Assembly: GCA_033439795.1 (NCBI GenBank)
Contig: JAUTDP010000011.1
Span: forward strand, 992,001 to 1,056,000
Direction of reading: 5' to 3'
Length of the DNA: 64,000 nt
Origin: Sordaria brevicollis
Lineage: Eukaryota > Ascomycota > Sordariomycetes > Sordariales > Sordariaceae
The stretch's first letter is position 1; every line of letters starts with the position of its first letter. Made by a program: the position numbers and the translations under genes. Shown here in pieces: positions 44,845 through 57,888 of the stretch. The notes under the pieces are model-generated. The model did not search any database. It had not been told where the DNA came from and saw nothing but the letters and a program-made list of their open reading frames with translations.

Positions 44845-45867
44845 TGGGTTCGATACTAAGTATCGACTTCGTCGACATTTCCTTCGAGGCCACCTGGGCT
44901 GCGTCGCCTCCTCCAGAGGCCCATGGCCTTTCACTTCCAGAGTTCATCCAGAACGTAAGTGACGAGAAGCCTCTTTAGTCGCTCTTAAGATGTGATTACA
45001 GGACATTAGGCTGACATTCGACTCCCTACTTCAGGCAGCAACCGCTCAATGCTATGATGCTTATCATAGCTGTGCCGATTTCTGTGCGAGATACGAGCGG
45101 AAATTTGGCCGCGAACCCTATATTTCCCCCCGAAACAAGGGCATGTGGGACTTTGCAAAGGGAATCACTCGAGAAGAGCGGGATCTCGGGTTCCACAAGA
45201 TGGAAGTATACCGTCAATGGTTCACCAACACTATCTTCACGGGGAAGCACTCTAATGCGCTGGTCATGATGCCGCTGGAGGCGATGGGTCCCAGATACCG
45301 GGACGAAGTGCCTACGTGAGTTGCCCCGTGGCCGTTGTCGGCGACTTGCTCAGTGTCGACGTCTGACGCTAACCATGGTGAACCGGTCGCAGGTTTCGAC
45401 GGCCTCCTCAAGACGGAATCAATGCATTGGGCTTGGGACCAGTGATGAAGTCCCCGGTTCTAGCTGTTCCCAGTAAGTCGAGCCATTTGTCACAGAGCAG
45501 CTTAAACGATTTGCAAAGAACAGTAGCACTGACAGTGCAACGCACACATTCCAGTCGACGAGATAAGCTACAAGTCTCGGGTTTCGAACCAGGAAGAGAA
45601 GCTACCGTTTGTGATAGCGCTCATGGCCAGACAAGGTACGCAAAATTTATATCTGTCAGCATGGAGCAACTGACGTGCTTGGGCTTTGTGTCGCTGCCAG
45701 ATTGCCCTACCGGGCATGAAAGGATGCTAACTAAAGTTATAGGGTATGACATTGCACTTATGGAGACAACGAAGAGGGTGCTAGAGAAGGCAAACAAGCC
45801 CACGGTCGTGAAAACGGGAAGAAGAATGTATGAGGTGAGTGAAGTTACCTCCGAAAAGACGGGGTAA
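44845..45867 (+). pseudogene. Amidase-signature enzyme, 3' part
   Basis: The coding frame resumes directly after the right target duplication. Exons 44845-44954, 45002-45315, 45393-45472, 45555-45635 and 45743-45867 all have GT-AG introns and consistent phases. The encoded segments follow the order of fungal amidases: SPPPEAHGLSLPEF, then REPYISPRNKGMWDF, RQWFTNTIFTGKHSNALVMM and RYRDEVPT, then the conserved INALGLGPVMKSPVLAVP, SRVSNQEEKLPF, and the last helix YDIALMETTKRVL up to TVVKTGRRMYE. No stop or frameshift is seen, so the insertion is the only visible lesion. Cut off from its promoter, this part is presumably not translated as amidase. Confidence 0.9.
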
Positions 45868-48796
45868 GGAATACCGGTGGCACTTGAAGATGGCGCTGGA
45901 ACGGGCGTTGAGAGGCTCGTCCCAAGTATTGTGTACAGTTTATCTTCTTTATTGGTGCTCTCGGGTAGATAAAAAGACATCGCCTCACAAAAAAACTTGA
46001 CTTCGGCGGTCCTATACTCGTGCTGGAGTGATCAAGACCTCTATTCCTCAACTTTCGGTTGCGGTACTCAAGGCAAATGGAACAGATGGGCAAACACAAC
46101 GACCATCTTCTTGTCTTGAGACCAGCAAAGCCGGCGACATCCATCGTAAAAGTAAAACTGCTTTCCATGATGTTTCGCCATCCACAACCCCGCCCCGTCA
46201 CTTTTCTAAGCTCCATGACACCGGCTACCATGACTATCGTCTCGAAAGCAGTCGTTCTCATCACAGGCCGCGCAGCCTAGGCAGAATCATCATCACCAAT
46301 TGTGGCGGGGTCGTTTCGATGTACCCGCTGCTTCCCATCTTTCTCATATTCGGTGTCGTCACTCGTGCCTTCTTTTGTTGCATCGTTAGTATGGCACCAT
46401 CCCTTGGTCAGGTGCCAAGTCTAGAGCGTGCCTTCTTTGCATATCTCGAGGAAGGTGCACATTGCGCGCTCCGGTGTCGGCACCTTATCGCTTCCGAGTT
46501 GGACCGGACAGCTCCTGCCCAACCATTGTCAACGGAAGGTGCAGTTGCTGTTTGAATGCAAAGTTAGCATCATATGTTCCTTCCTCGCATGGGTTTTTGT
46601 GTCATTGGTGATGGCGCAGGGAACTTCCGCTTTAACTTCCTTCAGTGAAAAGCCAAAAGCTTACCTGGTTGACAGACGAAGTCTTCCTTCCAGCTTCGCT
46701 CATCGTTGGCTCTCTTGCTCTAGCCTCTCCGTTGATCCTCTTTCCTTCTCATCATTTCTCGCTTCATCCACTGACTCCAGTCGTCACGCCATTGCATCCA
46801 CCTTCCTACCTAGGTAGCCTCCCTTGCATTGCACCAAGTCGCCATCACAACTTCCATCCAACTTCATCTCGCCTCCCAAACTCTCAAGAAGGTGTGGTCT
46901 GCGTTTCCTTGTTGAGCTCATGACGGCACTTATTCCAATTTCATCGGGTGAAGTAGGCAATTTCTTGAGTTTGCACGTCTTTCGAGATTTGTCCTGCTCA
47001 GTGTCAGCCTGTTCTTCGTCATCATCTTCGTCTGTGGGAAGGAGCATAATGAGGAAAACTGAAAGGGGTTGGACTTAGCTTTGATGTTCATGGAGACTCC
47101 GTCTGGCTGGACCCTGGTGGTTGTAGCCGGGATTGGACTTTGGCATTCGAGGATTCGAAGCCACTCTTTCCTTAGAGTATGGACGACAAGCTTGCCCGGC
47201 AATCGACCACGGGATCATCAAAGCGAGCCAGTAGGGTCACGACATCCGCCCGTCAATCGTAATTTCCCTCTCCTGACTATTTCCTTCTCCTCATACTCCT
47301 CCATACCCCTGCCCAACGCGATCGCACCTGTCAACAACAGCATCAACATCTTCACCAACTTCCCAAGCCACTCTCCCTCTCCTTCCCACTCATATCGGCC
47401 CGCCGGAAATTTCACGATTTGCACTCGTGCACAGACCGGCTCTCCTCGCCTATATAATTTTCCCCATCCCCCCCGCATATTTTCGGTCTTTTTCTTCTTC
47501 TTCTTCTCTTCAATAACTTTAGCCCGACTGTGAAAGTCTCAAGAATCTCTCACAGTAGTCAAGCGCTTGCATCTCCTTTCCATCTCCCAGGGCCAATTCC
47601 CTGGGTTTGGAGGTCCGGGCACAATTTTTGGATTATCATACCTTCAGGTTTTGCCTGATGGTGAGGGTGCAAACAAACATCTCACTCACACACCTTTTTC
47701 GTTGTGCTTCTCTGCCTGTGGGTGGGGACATGAAGAAGAAAATTGTTGACATGAAGGCGGGTGAGGGATATAGATAGAGAGGGGCGGATAGGTGGGAGAG
47801 GATGGTGGTGAAAGGGTGTAAGGTTGGGTGGGGAACAGGAGGTTAGCACGTTGGAAGTTTGTGGATGTGGATGGGTGGTATGATGGGAAGAGGAAGAAGA
47901 CTCCTGGACATTGGGAGGGAGGCTTTGGGGTCTTTAAGCATCCGTGAATCTCTCCTCATTTCCAAGATCTCATGCGTGGGCGGTGTTACACATAACTGTT
48001 CCAAACATGGTGCATAGAAGTGGATGGCATCTTGCTGCATCTCGGGGGCCGGTCGCTTGTCGGTTTTCTGAGCGCCGATGTACTTTTTTCAAGTTTTAGT
48101 CGCCATTCTAAGCTGTGATTTTTCACCGATGCTTGGGCAAAATCTTTTTGCTGTGAACAAAATGGTGATGTGGTTGTCTTGGAGCAGATTCAACGGTCCT
48201 CATGATCTTGGCCTTGAGGTCGTCAGCAAGATCATGCACTATCAGGTGCACAGCTTGCGGAAGCCTATAACTGTTAGCGCGGTATGAGCAACTCGGGCTA
48301 AGGATGCGACGTTACTTACCGATGAACTTGATGACAACTTTGATGATACTACTGACTCCTAAACGACTATCAACATCTCGTACCCCAAAGAGAATATATA
48401 CGATGAGTTCGTTATGAATCCCGCCGTCGAGCGGATGGTCACGCCCTCACCATGGACTCGACAAGTTCTTGGCATTTCACCAGATCCAGGTTGTCTGTTT
48501 CATAGGGTTAGGGTCAAAGCTGTACTCCGACTTTTTCGCTCACATGTCAACATCCCCGCCGCCGATCCTCCGTACCTGCATCACCGGCGGGCCCTCCCCC
48601 GATTCCTCCAACACCCCGGACCCCGGACATCGGGCTCTCCTTTTTAGCCCGGTCCCCATCACCAAACTTAATTTGCACGCCGCGTCACCTCACTCTTGTA
48701 TACCTACACCACACACATACAGTCACACCAAAACCGGCAAACACGACCAATTACCAAGCACACCTTCATCCACATCCAGCAAGTGCGGCCTGCAAC
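45868..48796. other. Intergenic, 2.9 kb; a promoter-like stretch without a gene
   Basis: No supported coding gene. At 47450-47520 there is CGCCTATATAATTTTCC followed by a CT-rich initiator-like run, but only short frames follow, and a small palindrome (CCCAGGGCCAATTCCCTGGG) lies at 47586-47605. The right end is the promoter and leader of the TYW2 gene. Confidence 0.5.
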
Positions 48797-50338
48797 ATGT
48801 CACAACAAGAATCAGCACCGACTCCAGCAAACCTGAAACCAACAGGCGACAAGACCATAATGACACATCCCCGAAAAGACACACACAGAAGTCCCAAACC
48901 ACCAAAGAAACCCAAACAAAAGAAACAAAACCCCATCACGGCCGCCATCGCCTCCTGGCTTCACCAGGACGAGTCTAGTCACACGCACTTCTCCCTCACC
49001 TCCGTTTTCGCTAAAACTTCATCAACCCCCGAAAACCTAAACGATGAGCAACTCACCACCTTACTCCTCGAAAAGGCACCCAAGCGATGGGTAGTCTACG
49101 AACCCATGGTTTTGCTTCCCAGCGGTAGTTTCTCTTCTTATCCCTGGCCTCAACTTCTCGGATCGCTATCGCACGAGGTGGTTTCGTTTCTGTGGTCGAG
49201 GATTTTGGCGAATATCGCTCAAGATGGCGGTGTGCCGGCGGGGGTGCAGTTGACGAGGTTGGCTGTTAATGAGGGGATTCCTTTACACGTCGCCGACGCC
49301 GAGGGGAGCCAAAGTGCAGAAGAGAAAAGGCAACAAGAAGAGGAAGGGGAAAACCTCCTAAGATCCCCCAGCGGACTCAAAATGCTCCACGGCGACTTTG
49401 GCCCCGCACTCCCACCCACCGCGCTACCGACAGCGCAAGATTTCGACAAAGCATTTTGGGTGTCGACCAAACAGAATGGGATTACCCAGATTTGGGCGCC
49501 GAGGTATACCATGTTTTCGAGGGGAAACGTGAAGGAGAAGGCTAGGTTGTTGGATTTTCACAAGGCTTCTCCTCCTGCAACTACTAGCGCGACTACTGGC
49601 GCGGTGTCGACCAATGCAGCAGCAGCAGCAGCAGCAGCTACTGTAGCAGGGGAAAAGTCGCTTAGCAAGAGAGTACGACCACCCACTGCGCTAAAGAGGA
49701 AATACGCACTGGACCTTTACGCTGGCATAGGATACTTTGTTTTCTCGTACGCCAAGCTAGGCATGCGGGTGTTGTGCTGGGAGATTAACCCGTGGAGTGT
49801 GGAAGGGTTGAGGAGGGGTGCGGTGGCGAATAAGTGGACGGTTAAGGTGTTTCAGGGCGAGGAGTTGAAGAAGAAGACGACAGCTCAGATGCTGCAGGAA
49901 GCGGAAGGGGTGCAGATTGTGGTGTTTTTGGAAGGGAATGAGAGCGCCGGGCAGAGAGTCAGGGAACTGAGAGCAGAAGGGAGGGAATTGGATGTGCTCC
50001 ATGTCAATGGAGGGTTTTTGCCTACGAGCGAAAAGAGCTGGAGGGATTCGTGGGAGGGAGCGGTCGGCAAAGGAGTGGGAGATGGCTGGTTGCATTTGCA
50101 TGAGAATGTCCATGTGAAAGACGTCGAATCGCGGAGGGCAGAGATCCAGGGTATCATGGATAGGTGGAACCAAGAGTTGGATGCCCAAAGTGGTGGGACG
50201 GCCGAGACAAGGGCGGTGGTGGAGCATGTTGAGCTCGTCAAGACGTTTGCGCCAGACGTTTGGCATTGCGTCTTTGATGTATACATTACAAGGTGTTCTA
50301 GTACAGACAGTAGTGGTGGTGGTAGTCGTCCAACATGA
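48797..50338 (+). CDS. trm12: tRNA wybutosine-synthesising protein 2 (TYW2/TRM12)
   Basis: An intronless frame of 513 aa, with the start preceded by a C/A-rich leader; Met21 is an alternative. The Rossmann-like AdoMet site is ALDLYAGIGYFVFSYAKLG (glycine loop at about 306-314), followed by the very characteristic WEINPWSVEGLRRGA. HVNGGFLPTSEKSW lies further on. TYW2 transfers the 3-amino-3-carboxypropyl group of AdoMet to the tricyclic base at G37 of tRNA-Phe, the second AdoMet-dependent ring-building step of wybutosine synthesis. The basic N-terminus (PKPPKKPKQKKQ) may help tRNA binding. A run of eight Ala (about 274-281) and an acidic spacer are insertions relative to shorter homologues. 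The 3' end converges with the EF-hand gene. Confidence 0.93.
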   Translation: MSQQESAPTPANLKPTGDKTIMTHPRKDTHRSPKPPKKPKQKKQNPITAAIASWLHQDESSHTHFSLTSVFAKTSSTPENLNDEQLTTLLLEKAPKRWVVYEPMVLLPSGSFSSYPWPQLLGSLSHEVVSFLWSRILANIAQDGGVPAGVQLTRLAVNEGIPLHVADAEGSQSAEEKRQQEEEGENLLRSPSGLKMLHGDFGPALPPTALPTAQDFDKAFWVSTKQNGITQIWAPRYTMFSRGNVKEKARLLDFHKASPPATTSATTGAVSTNAAAAAAAATVAGEKSLSKRVRPPTALKRKYALDLYAGIGYFVFSYAKLGMRVLCWEINPWSVEGLRRGAVANKWTVKVFQGEELKKKTTAQMLQEAEGVQIVVFLEGNESAGQRVRELRAEGRELDVLHVNGGFLPTSEKSWRDSWEGAVGKGVGDGWLHLHENVHVKDVESRRAEIQGIMDRWNQELDAQSGGTAETRAVVEHVELVKTFAPDVWHCVFDVYITRCSSTDSSGGGSRPT

Positions 50339-50548
50339 CGCGTCGTCGTAAACCCTTCGCCAATTGCGTGGGTTTGGCAATTCATTAGTTTGTACATATA
50401 TGTGTGTGTCTGTGTGCAACGTAAAAACCGTTTCTCCGAAGAAATCATCCATCCGTGTCTAGGTATCCAATCCTGATATCCTCTTCATATACGCCGGGCA
50501 AAAAAATCAAATCATATCGAGCAAGTATCCTGGGGAGGCAACACTGCT

Positions 50549-51350
50549 TTACCCACTCCTTCGGAACTTGGCGGGGATGTTCTCCTCGATGATGGCAATC
50601 CTGTCCATCTGAGCTAACCGCTCCTCTTCGAGCTCCATCTCCTCGTGCTTCTTGAAGTGTTCGATATCTTCGGGGTGGGTAAGGTCTTCGAGCTTGGTGT
50701 TGTCGTCGTGGTACCTGCAGTAGGCTAAAGTTAGTCGCTGACATCATGTCTTGGCAACAAAGACGAACGGCGGGTTTTTTTGCGCCGCCCCCTTTTTGCG
50801 ACCTCCGTCGGGGATTTGAGGACAAACTCACTTCTCCCAGTGATGAATCTCGTACTCGTACTCATCGTCACCGTGATGTCCTGGCCCAGTGCCCATATCT
50901 GGAAGCGTCTTCTTCTCGACCTCGATGAAGCGCACGAACTCGTCCTTGGTGATGACACCGTTGCGGTCGTAGTCGATCATGTTCATGATGTCGCGGACGA
51001 TCTCGTCCCTCCTTTGTTGAGAGACATGCTTGTTGGAGTCGTCCATCAGGCCGTATGTGCGGAGAATTTCGAGACCTTCCCATGTGCTATCGCCATCGAA
51101 GTCGTGCAGGGCGAAGAAGGAGGCGGCGTCGAAGTTCTCGACGTGGTGTTCCTCTGTAAAGCAAGGGATCGGTTAGCGGCTGACGGGCCGTGAGACATGG
51201 GCTGTCCAGAAACATACCAGCCATGTGCTTGACCATCCATGAGGCGTTCTCGTCAACAATGGGCTTTTGCGACCCGCTGCCGTGGTCGCCGTGGGCGAGG
51301 GCGGTCCCTGTCAAGCCGACGGCGGCGAGGATCAGGCTGGATGGGCGCAT
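50549..51350 (-). CDS. ssp120: Secretory EF-hand calcium-binding protein (SSP120-like)
   Basis: Model: exons 51350-51218, 51153-50832, 50714-50549 (phases 1 and 2); 206 aa. Residues 1-19 are a signal peptide (SSLILAAVGLTGTALA). ASWMVKHMA and FFALHDFDGDSTWEGLEIL follow; the first EF loop is DFDGDSTWEGLE and the second DYDRNGVITKDE, both with Asp/Glu at the calcium positions. A Glu/Lys-rich helical tail (EEMELEEERLAQ) ends the protein. This is the layout of yeast Ssp120, a lumenal calcium-binding partner of the Emp46/Emp47 cargo receptors, and is related to nucleobindin-type and MCFD2-like proteins. No HDEL-type retention signal is present, so retention would need a partner. The gene symbol is by similarity only. 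Confidence 0.87.
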
Positions 51351-54300
51351 GGTGTTTCGGGATGGGCGGGTTTGAGGATCGGAGGTTTAAGGATGAACGT
51401 GCGATTGATTGCGCCGACGACGGTGGACTCGGGACTGAAGATGGATGTTGTTGGTAAAAGAAAATGCGATCAACCCCTTTTCGATGTTTGCGATTCGCGA
51501 TTGCTACTTTTTGGATTGGCTACGACCCCTGATGGTTTTATCGCAACTTGATTGATCAATTGGACGTTTGCTCGTGGAGACGGTGACGACTTGCTGGGCC
51601 TGGACTTGGCCGGCAGAAAGAACAAAAGGGTGACGTGCCTGTTCTTCCAGAAGGTTTAGCGCGTGCCAAGACTCGTCGAGTCCGACTTGATCCTTGGCGT
51701 TCACCTCGGAGCCATACAAGATAAGCCTCCTTGTACGGCTGCTCATATCGGAAAGTCTGTAATATTGTGTACAGAAACTGTTCGATGATCTGGACTCTCA
51801 CCGGCCATCTTTTGCAGTCACTCAACCGATTGAGTTTGGTTTCACCTCGACCGCAAGACTTCTCAGCATTCATGACCGAATTCTTCGCTGCATGGTGAAC
51901 GACAACACCGATGGCCTTATCAGCTGCTAGCAGGTAGCAGTGTGCATATCCCTAATGCTTGTTACTGATGCGTTAGTGCGGTTCGCGGGCAGCCCAACAA
52001 CCATCTTCACTCTACATTCTTCAAAACCAACAATCTATGCTTTCAACAGATGGGATATCTTGCTCACTTTCCCATAGAAGTATTATGGAAGCCCCCGCAT
52101 GATCGGGCCTTTTCCACTCTTTGCGCTCAGGGCCTCTCGCCTATGCATTCCTTCTTGATTCTCCCGCTCGCTTCATGGGCTTGGCACACTCAGTTCTCGG
52201 ACGCAGTCAAACACCATTGATACCCTCCTATACCAGATCCGTACCTTTGAGCACCTTTGACGATTCAGCCGGAATTATAGCCAACCCAAAACACTCTAAT
52301 GATAGGCGCCCGGCCTCGTTCCACATGCCGCTCGGCCATCAAACTCCCCTCAAATACTCCGAGGCTTGCCGCGCTGACCTCTCCAAGCCTTGTTGAGCCC
52401 TGGTATTGACTCTCGCTTATTCGCTTGCTATGTCCCCAAACGGTCTATCTACTTCGCTTACCCTTCCTTTTCCAGGTTGTCACGCATCAACAACACACCA
52501 ACCGCTTCCCATCTTCTCCTCTTAATCACGAGGGCGCCTCCATCCGGTCGTCTGGTTGTTTGCCCCTCTTCTCTCGACTTCCCTTCTCAAAGCTTCTTCC
52601 TCACCTTTCCCTATGCTTTCTTTCTCAGCCTTCGGAGAAGGACGTGTCAAGTGGCAGCAAAGAACTTCATCCACCTCACTGAGGTATTACGTACAACATA
52701 TCCCTTCTCACTTCCCTTACACAGCAACGAGTGCATAACTGCCTTCCCCTCTGGGGCACTGACATAAGCTGAGTGGTCAGGCTTGGCGGTTACGGTATTA
52801 GTCTCATGGTGCTGGAGGCATGAACACTCTATCCCGTCTTGGATGAATCCTCGGTCCCGAGCCTCACTTATTCTCCCCGGATACAACAATTATAAGACAT
52901 GAACAGTCACTCTGTCTCGCTCCCACTCTCAAGTCAGCTCTCTTCGTCAACTCATGTCAATTTCAAGTCGAGTAATTTGGTTTTCCTTAGCCGCATCTTC
53001 TTTCGACCTCGACAGATGTTCTGGCTACACGTTGATCAGCACAAGTCATTGGAGTTGAGCACTCATGGGAAGACACACACCTCCTGCAATAAGAGCGCTT
53101 GGTCCTTCAAAGCTGCATGTGCCGACATTTCCCTCGCGGAAGCAGACGGAAGCAAAGTGTTCGACCACCTTCATGCAGCCCATGCACCCCGCTGCAAAGG
53201 GTACCACAGTCCGCGGCACCGAGAGATCGGCAGACGCAATGGGCATGTGAAGCATGTGATGGTATGAGCTGAAGGTAAGTCGACACTCGCCTCCCAAGAC
53301 GCAGACTTTGGATTCTGACCATCAGACAGGCTCGTGTCTTTGATCTCTCAGAAGTTTGAGGCCCTTTTCTCGGTCTTTCTTTGCAGGACATCATGACAAG
53401 TTTTTTTTCCAGGGGGGTTCACTGTCTTGATCTTTACATTCGATCTCCAATTCATGCTGGGCTTCGCCCGGGCTCTCTCATTCCCTATCTTGTCGTTCGG
53501 GCATCCTAAATGAATGCCATTTCTACGTCAACTCTGGTTGTCGCTGGAAACAACGTACCCTGTCACGGATATCCTTACAGAACCAAGAAAGTCCGACAAA
53601 GAGTTTTGGACTCAACGACGAGCCATCCAGGTCAGAGGAAACGAGACCACCTGGTTATAACCCCCACGCCGCTACCGAACATGCAACGATCTTGCTGCGC
53701 AGAGCTCCGACCCGAACACCGAGCGTGAGGCCGATTAGGTCGATCGAACTCAGCCAAAGTATGGGGACGACACAGGAGGAGTTACCACAGTAATGGGGCT
53801 GCACAGGAAGAATCACGACAAAGGGGGGATTGATGATGGGATACCATGGACAGTCAACATAAAGGACAGGCGACAATGAGGACGCGATGGAGAACGACGA
53901 GACGGCAAATCGACATCAGCATCTGAGACACCAGATACGTCAACGGGCACCGACAACGATCATGGCCAGAAGAAAGTCACATAAGAGCGTCCGGGAATCA
54001 ATGACAAGAGGAAGAAATGAGAAAGCGGTCAATAAGCGTGGACAACGAAATTCATGGTGTGAACATCTGGGACGACGACGACGACAAAGAGATGATTTCA
54101 CGACACGATACGACACGACACTGCACTACACTCGGATCACAGTTTCTTAGGACCGATCTTACTAGCACCAAAACCGCTTTCCGCTCCGATTTTGCAGAAT
54201 CATGGGCAATTCCTCTCCCAAAGGCTTCTCCGATACAGCCGAACCCGCTACCATACATGTTTCGAAGTTCTTCGTTTCCCGATCGGACAATCAAAACCCG

Positions 54301-54613
54301 CGATTGGGGCAACTGACCCAACCGATTCCTTTCAACGCAGGCACAAATTGTGGACTGAACGACTCCAGACCAGGCAGCCGATGCGACGATCACATATGGC
54401 AGGTCACTTCCACACCCGCAAACGCATCGATATCAAGGCATCCTACGACGAACAACATCTAGGTTCACTCGCGACTGTTGAGATGCGCGGACACCGAGCA
54501 AACAGTATCGTCTCCATCGCCAGCTCCAAGTGTCACCACCCCCCATTCCTACGACAAACCGAATCATATCCACCGGTCCAGACTAATAAGCGCATGCGCA
54601 GACAACAACAACC
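51351..54613. other. Intergenic, 3.3 kb
   Basis: No supported gene. Pyrimidine-rich stretches at 52390-52700 and 52900-53010 look like leaders, and TTATAAGACATG near 52890 could be a promoter, but no frame with domains or convincing splicing follows. A non-coding transcript cannot be excluded. Confidence 0.45.
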
Positions 54614-54732
54614 ACATACGACCATACCCACTGGAAAACTCGGGATCCCGTCCGCTCTCCCATAGATAAGCCAGTGAGGGCCTGACTAGTAGTTGGGTCG
54701 GTGACGACCAGCGAATCCCAGGTGTTGTATGT
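54614..54732 (+). rRNA. 5S rRNA: 5S ribosomal RNA gene (dispersed copy 2)
   Basis: 119 nt with the same ends and internal control region as the copy at 13.6 kb, followed by a run of eight T after GTATG, the polymerase III terminator. It differs from that copy only at positions 70 (54683) and 107 (54720). A weak TATA-like TAATAAG lies about 30 nt upstream. Confidence 0.96.
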
Positions 54733-55127
54733 TTTTTTTGTTTTTTCTTCTTCATCATTTCATCCTTTCCCCTCGTTTTCTTTTTGCGCATTGCCTTCGT
54801 CGTTTCGTCCATTTTCATTTCCAACTTCCCATCTCTCCCCCTTGGGTTTTGGCGCAAAACGATAACCTCTCCCCCGGGTTTTCTATTTCTGCGCGGATTC
54901 CGGCCATTCGCTTTTCCTTACACGTTTCGAGACCAAACTTATTACACACCTCACGTTTTCCTCTTAACATTCAATTTAGAACCATAACATCAACATAGTA
55001 CACTTGTTTTTTGGCTACTACACAGTATCGTTGGTTAAGAAACAACCTGAGACACATCAAGAGCAGCGGAAGTCTCGTGTGTGTGCCACTTTATAAACTC
55101 CACTCCTACCACGTTCCAATATCGAAA
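54733..55127. other. Spacer between 5S rRNA and tRNA-Phe
   Basis: T-rich terminator sequence of the 5S gene, then C/T-rich DNA. No gene seen. Confidence 0.6.
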
Positions 55128-55216
55128 GCGGGTTTAGCTCAGTTGGGAGAGCGTCAGACTGAAGTCCACTTCACTCATAAATCTGAAGGTCGTGTGTTCG
55201 ATCCACACAAACCGCA
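55128..55216 (+). tRNA. trnF-GAA: tRNA-Phe (GAA) with a 16-nt intron
   Basis: The gene folds as acceptor GCGGGTT/AAACCGC, D arm GCTCAGTTGGGAGAGC, anticodon arm TCAGA-CTGAAGA-TCTGA and T arm GTGTG-TTCGATC-CACAC, with discriminator A. The anticodon GAA is at 55161-55163 and G37 at 55164; a 16-nt intron (55165-55180) sits at the canonical site after position 37. Internal A box (TAGCTCAGTTGG) and B box (GTTCGATCC) are intact, and TTTTT follows at 55222. The acceptor stem has a G5-A68 mismatch. Confidence 0.97.
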
Positions 55217-56303
55217 CATCTTTTTGTCTCTTTTTCCTTCTCTTTCATCGTGTTTGTCTTCCTCCTTTTTCGTCCTGTTTCATTATTCTTTTTGTCCCTT
55301 CCAGTTTCCCTCTTTTGATTTGATGGGTCCTTCTCTATCATCTCCAAGTTGCGATGAGCTGTTAGGTCTCACCGGACGGATGCACTCGTGCGCTTTCGTG
55401 TTTTCCTGTGCAGAACACATCACGAGAATGGAAAGTGAGGCAAGTGCCCATTGACACTTGTTTTGACCTGGGTTATTCGAAGACACAAGAGATGATCCAT
55501 CCTTTATTCTTGCGCGCACCTGGAAATCCCCTGCTTAAGTCAAACTTAACCACTTTCCATCCACCCTTTCCGTAGTTCACCAAGTCGAGGAGCACCTCAC
55601 GAAGACCTATTCTTTCGGCACCACTGCAGTATATTCATTTTGTTAAATACTCATTACATATGTTACTCATTGTTACTTAAAAGTTCCCTCCATCCTTCCT
55701 TCACCCGGTTTGCCCACAAAGTATTCCAGTTCCAATATAATTCCCTGGGGTATATAATCCGGGTCCGCATTTCGCGCCAACCAAATTCATTGTTCCCTTC
55801 CCTTCCTCCCTCCATCCATCCATCTCTTCATACCAATACCCATAACCCATGATGGCCATGTCATCTCATGCTATGTCATGCCCTGCCTGATAATACATAC
55901 AAGTAAACCCCTGGAGAACCCCCCAAAATCCTAGCAGACAAGAAGTTTACAAAGAAGTGAAGGTCAAGGATTTTTGCCAAACCCATAAGCCACCAAGCCA
56001 AACGGAAATTGACCAACACCGAAAAAGCAACAACACTCCTTCCCAGGGCGCATTATCCGCCTTATGCAAACAAGTGTGTTTGTGGGCGTATGTGTGTGTG
56101 TGTTGAAACATCAACATCAGGTATCTCATGCAAAAGACCCTCCCACCGAATCCCAATACCCGGATGACCAAAGACGAAGGGAAGGAAGAAGAGGAGAAAA
56201 CCTCCGCGCGAACAAACTCCGAAAGACCGAATGTCAAGAGAAAGAGGAAAGGGTGACCGCAAGGCCACGAACACCAATCGATAGACCGACCGAACGGCGA
56301 TTT
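55217..56303. other. Intergenic and 3' UTR of the zinc-finger gene
   Basis: T-rich tRNA terminator, then C/T-rich sequence and the probable 3' UTR of the minus-strand factor. No other gene is supported. Confidence 0.55.

Positions 56304-57888
<1,585 letters not shown>

Noticed and set aside
46028..46555. A 175-codon plus-strand frame downstream of the amidase
   Set aside because: No domain, no related frame elsewhere in the window, and overlapped by an equally long frame on the other strand.
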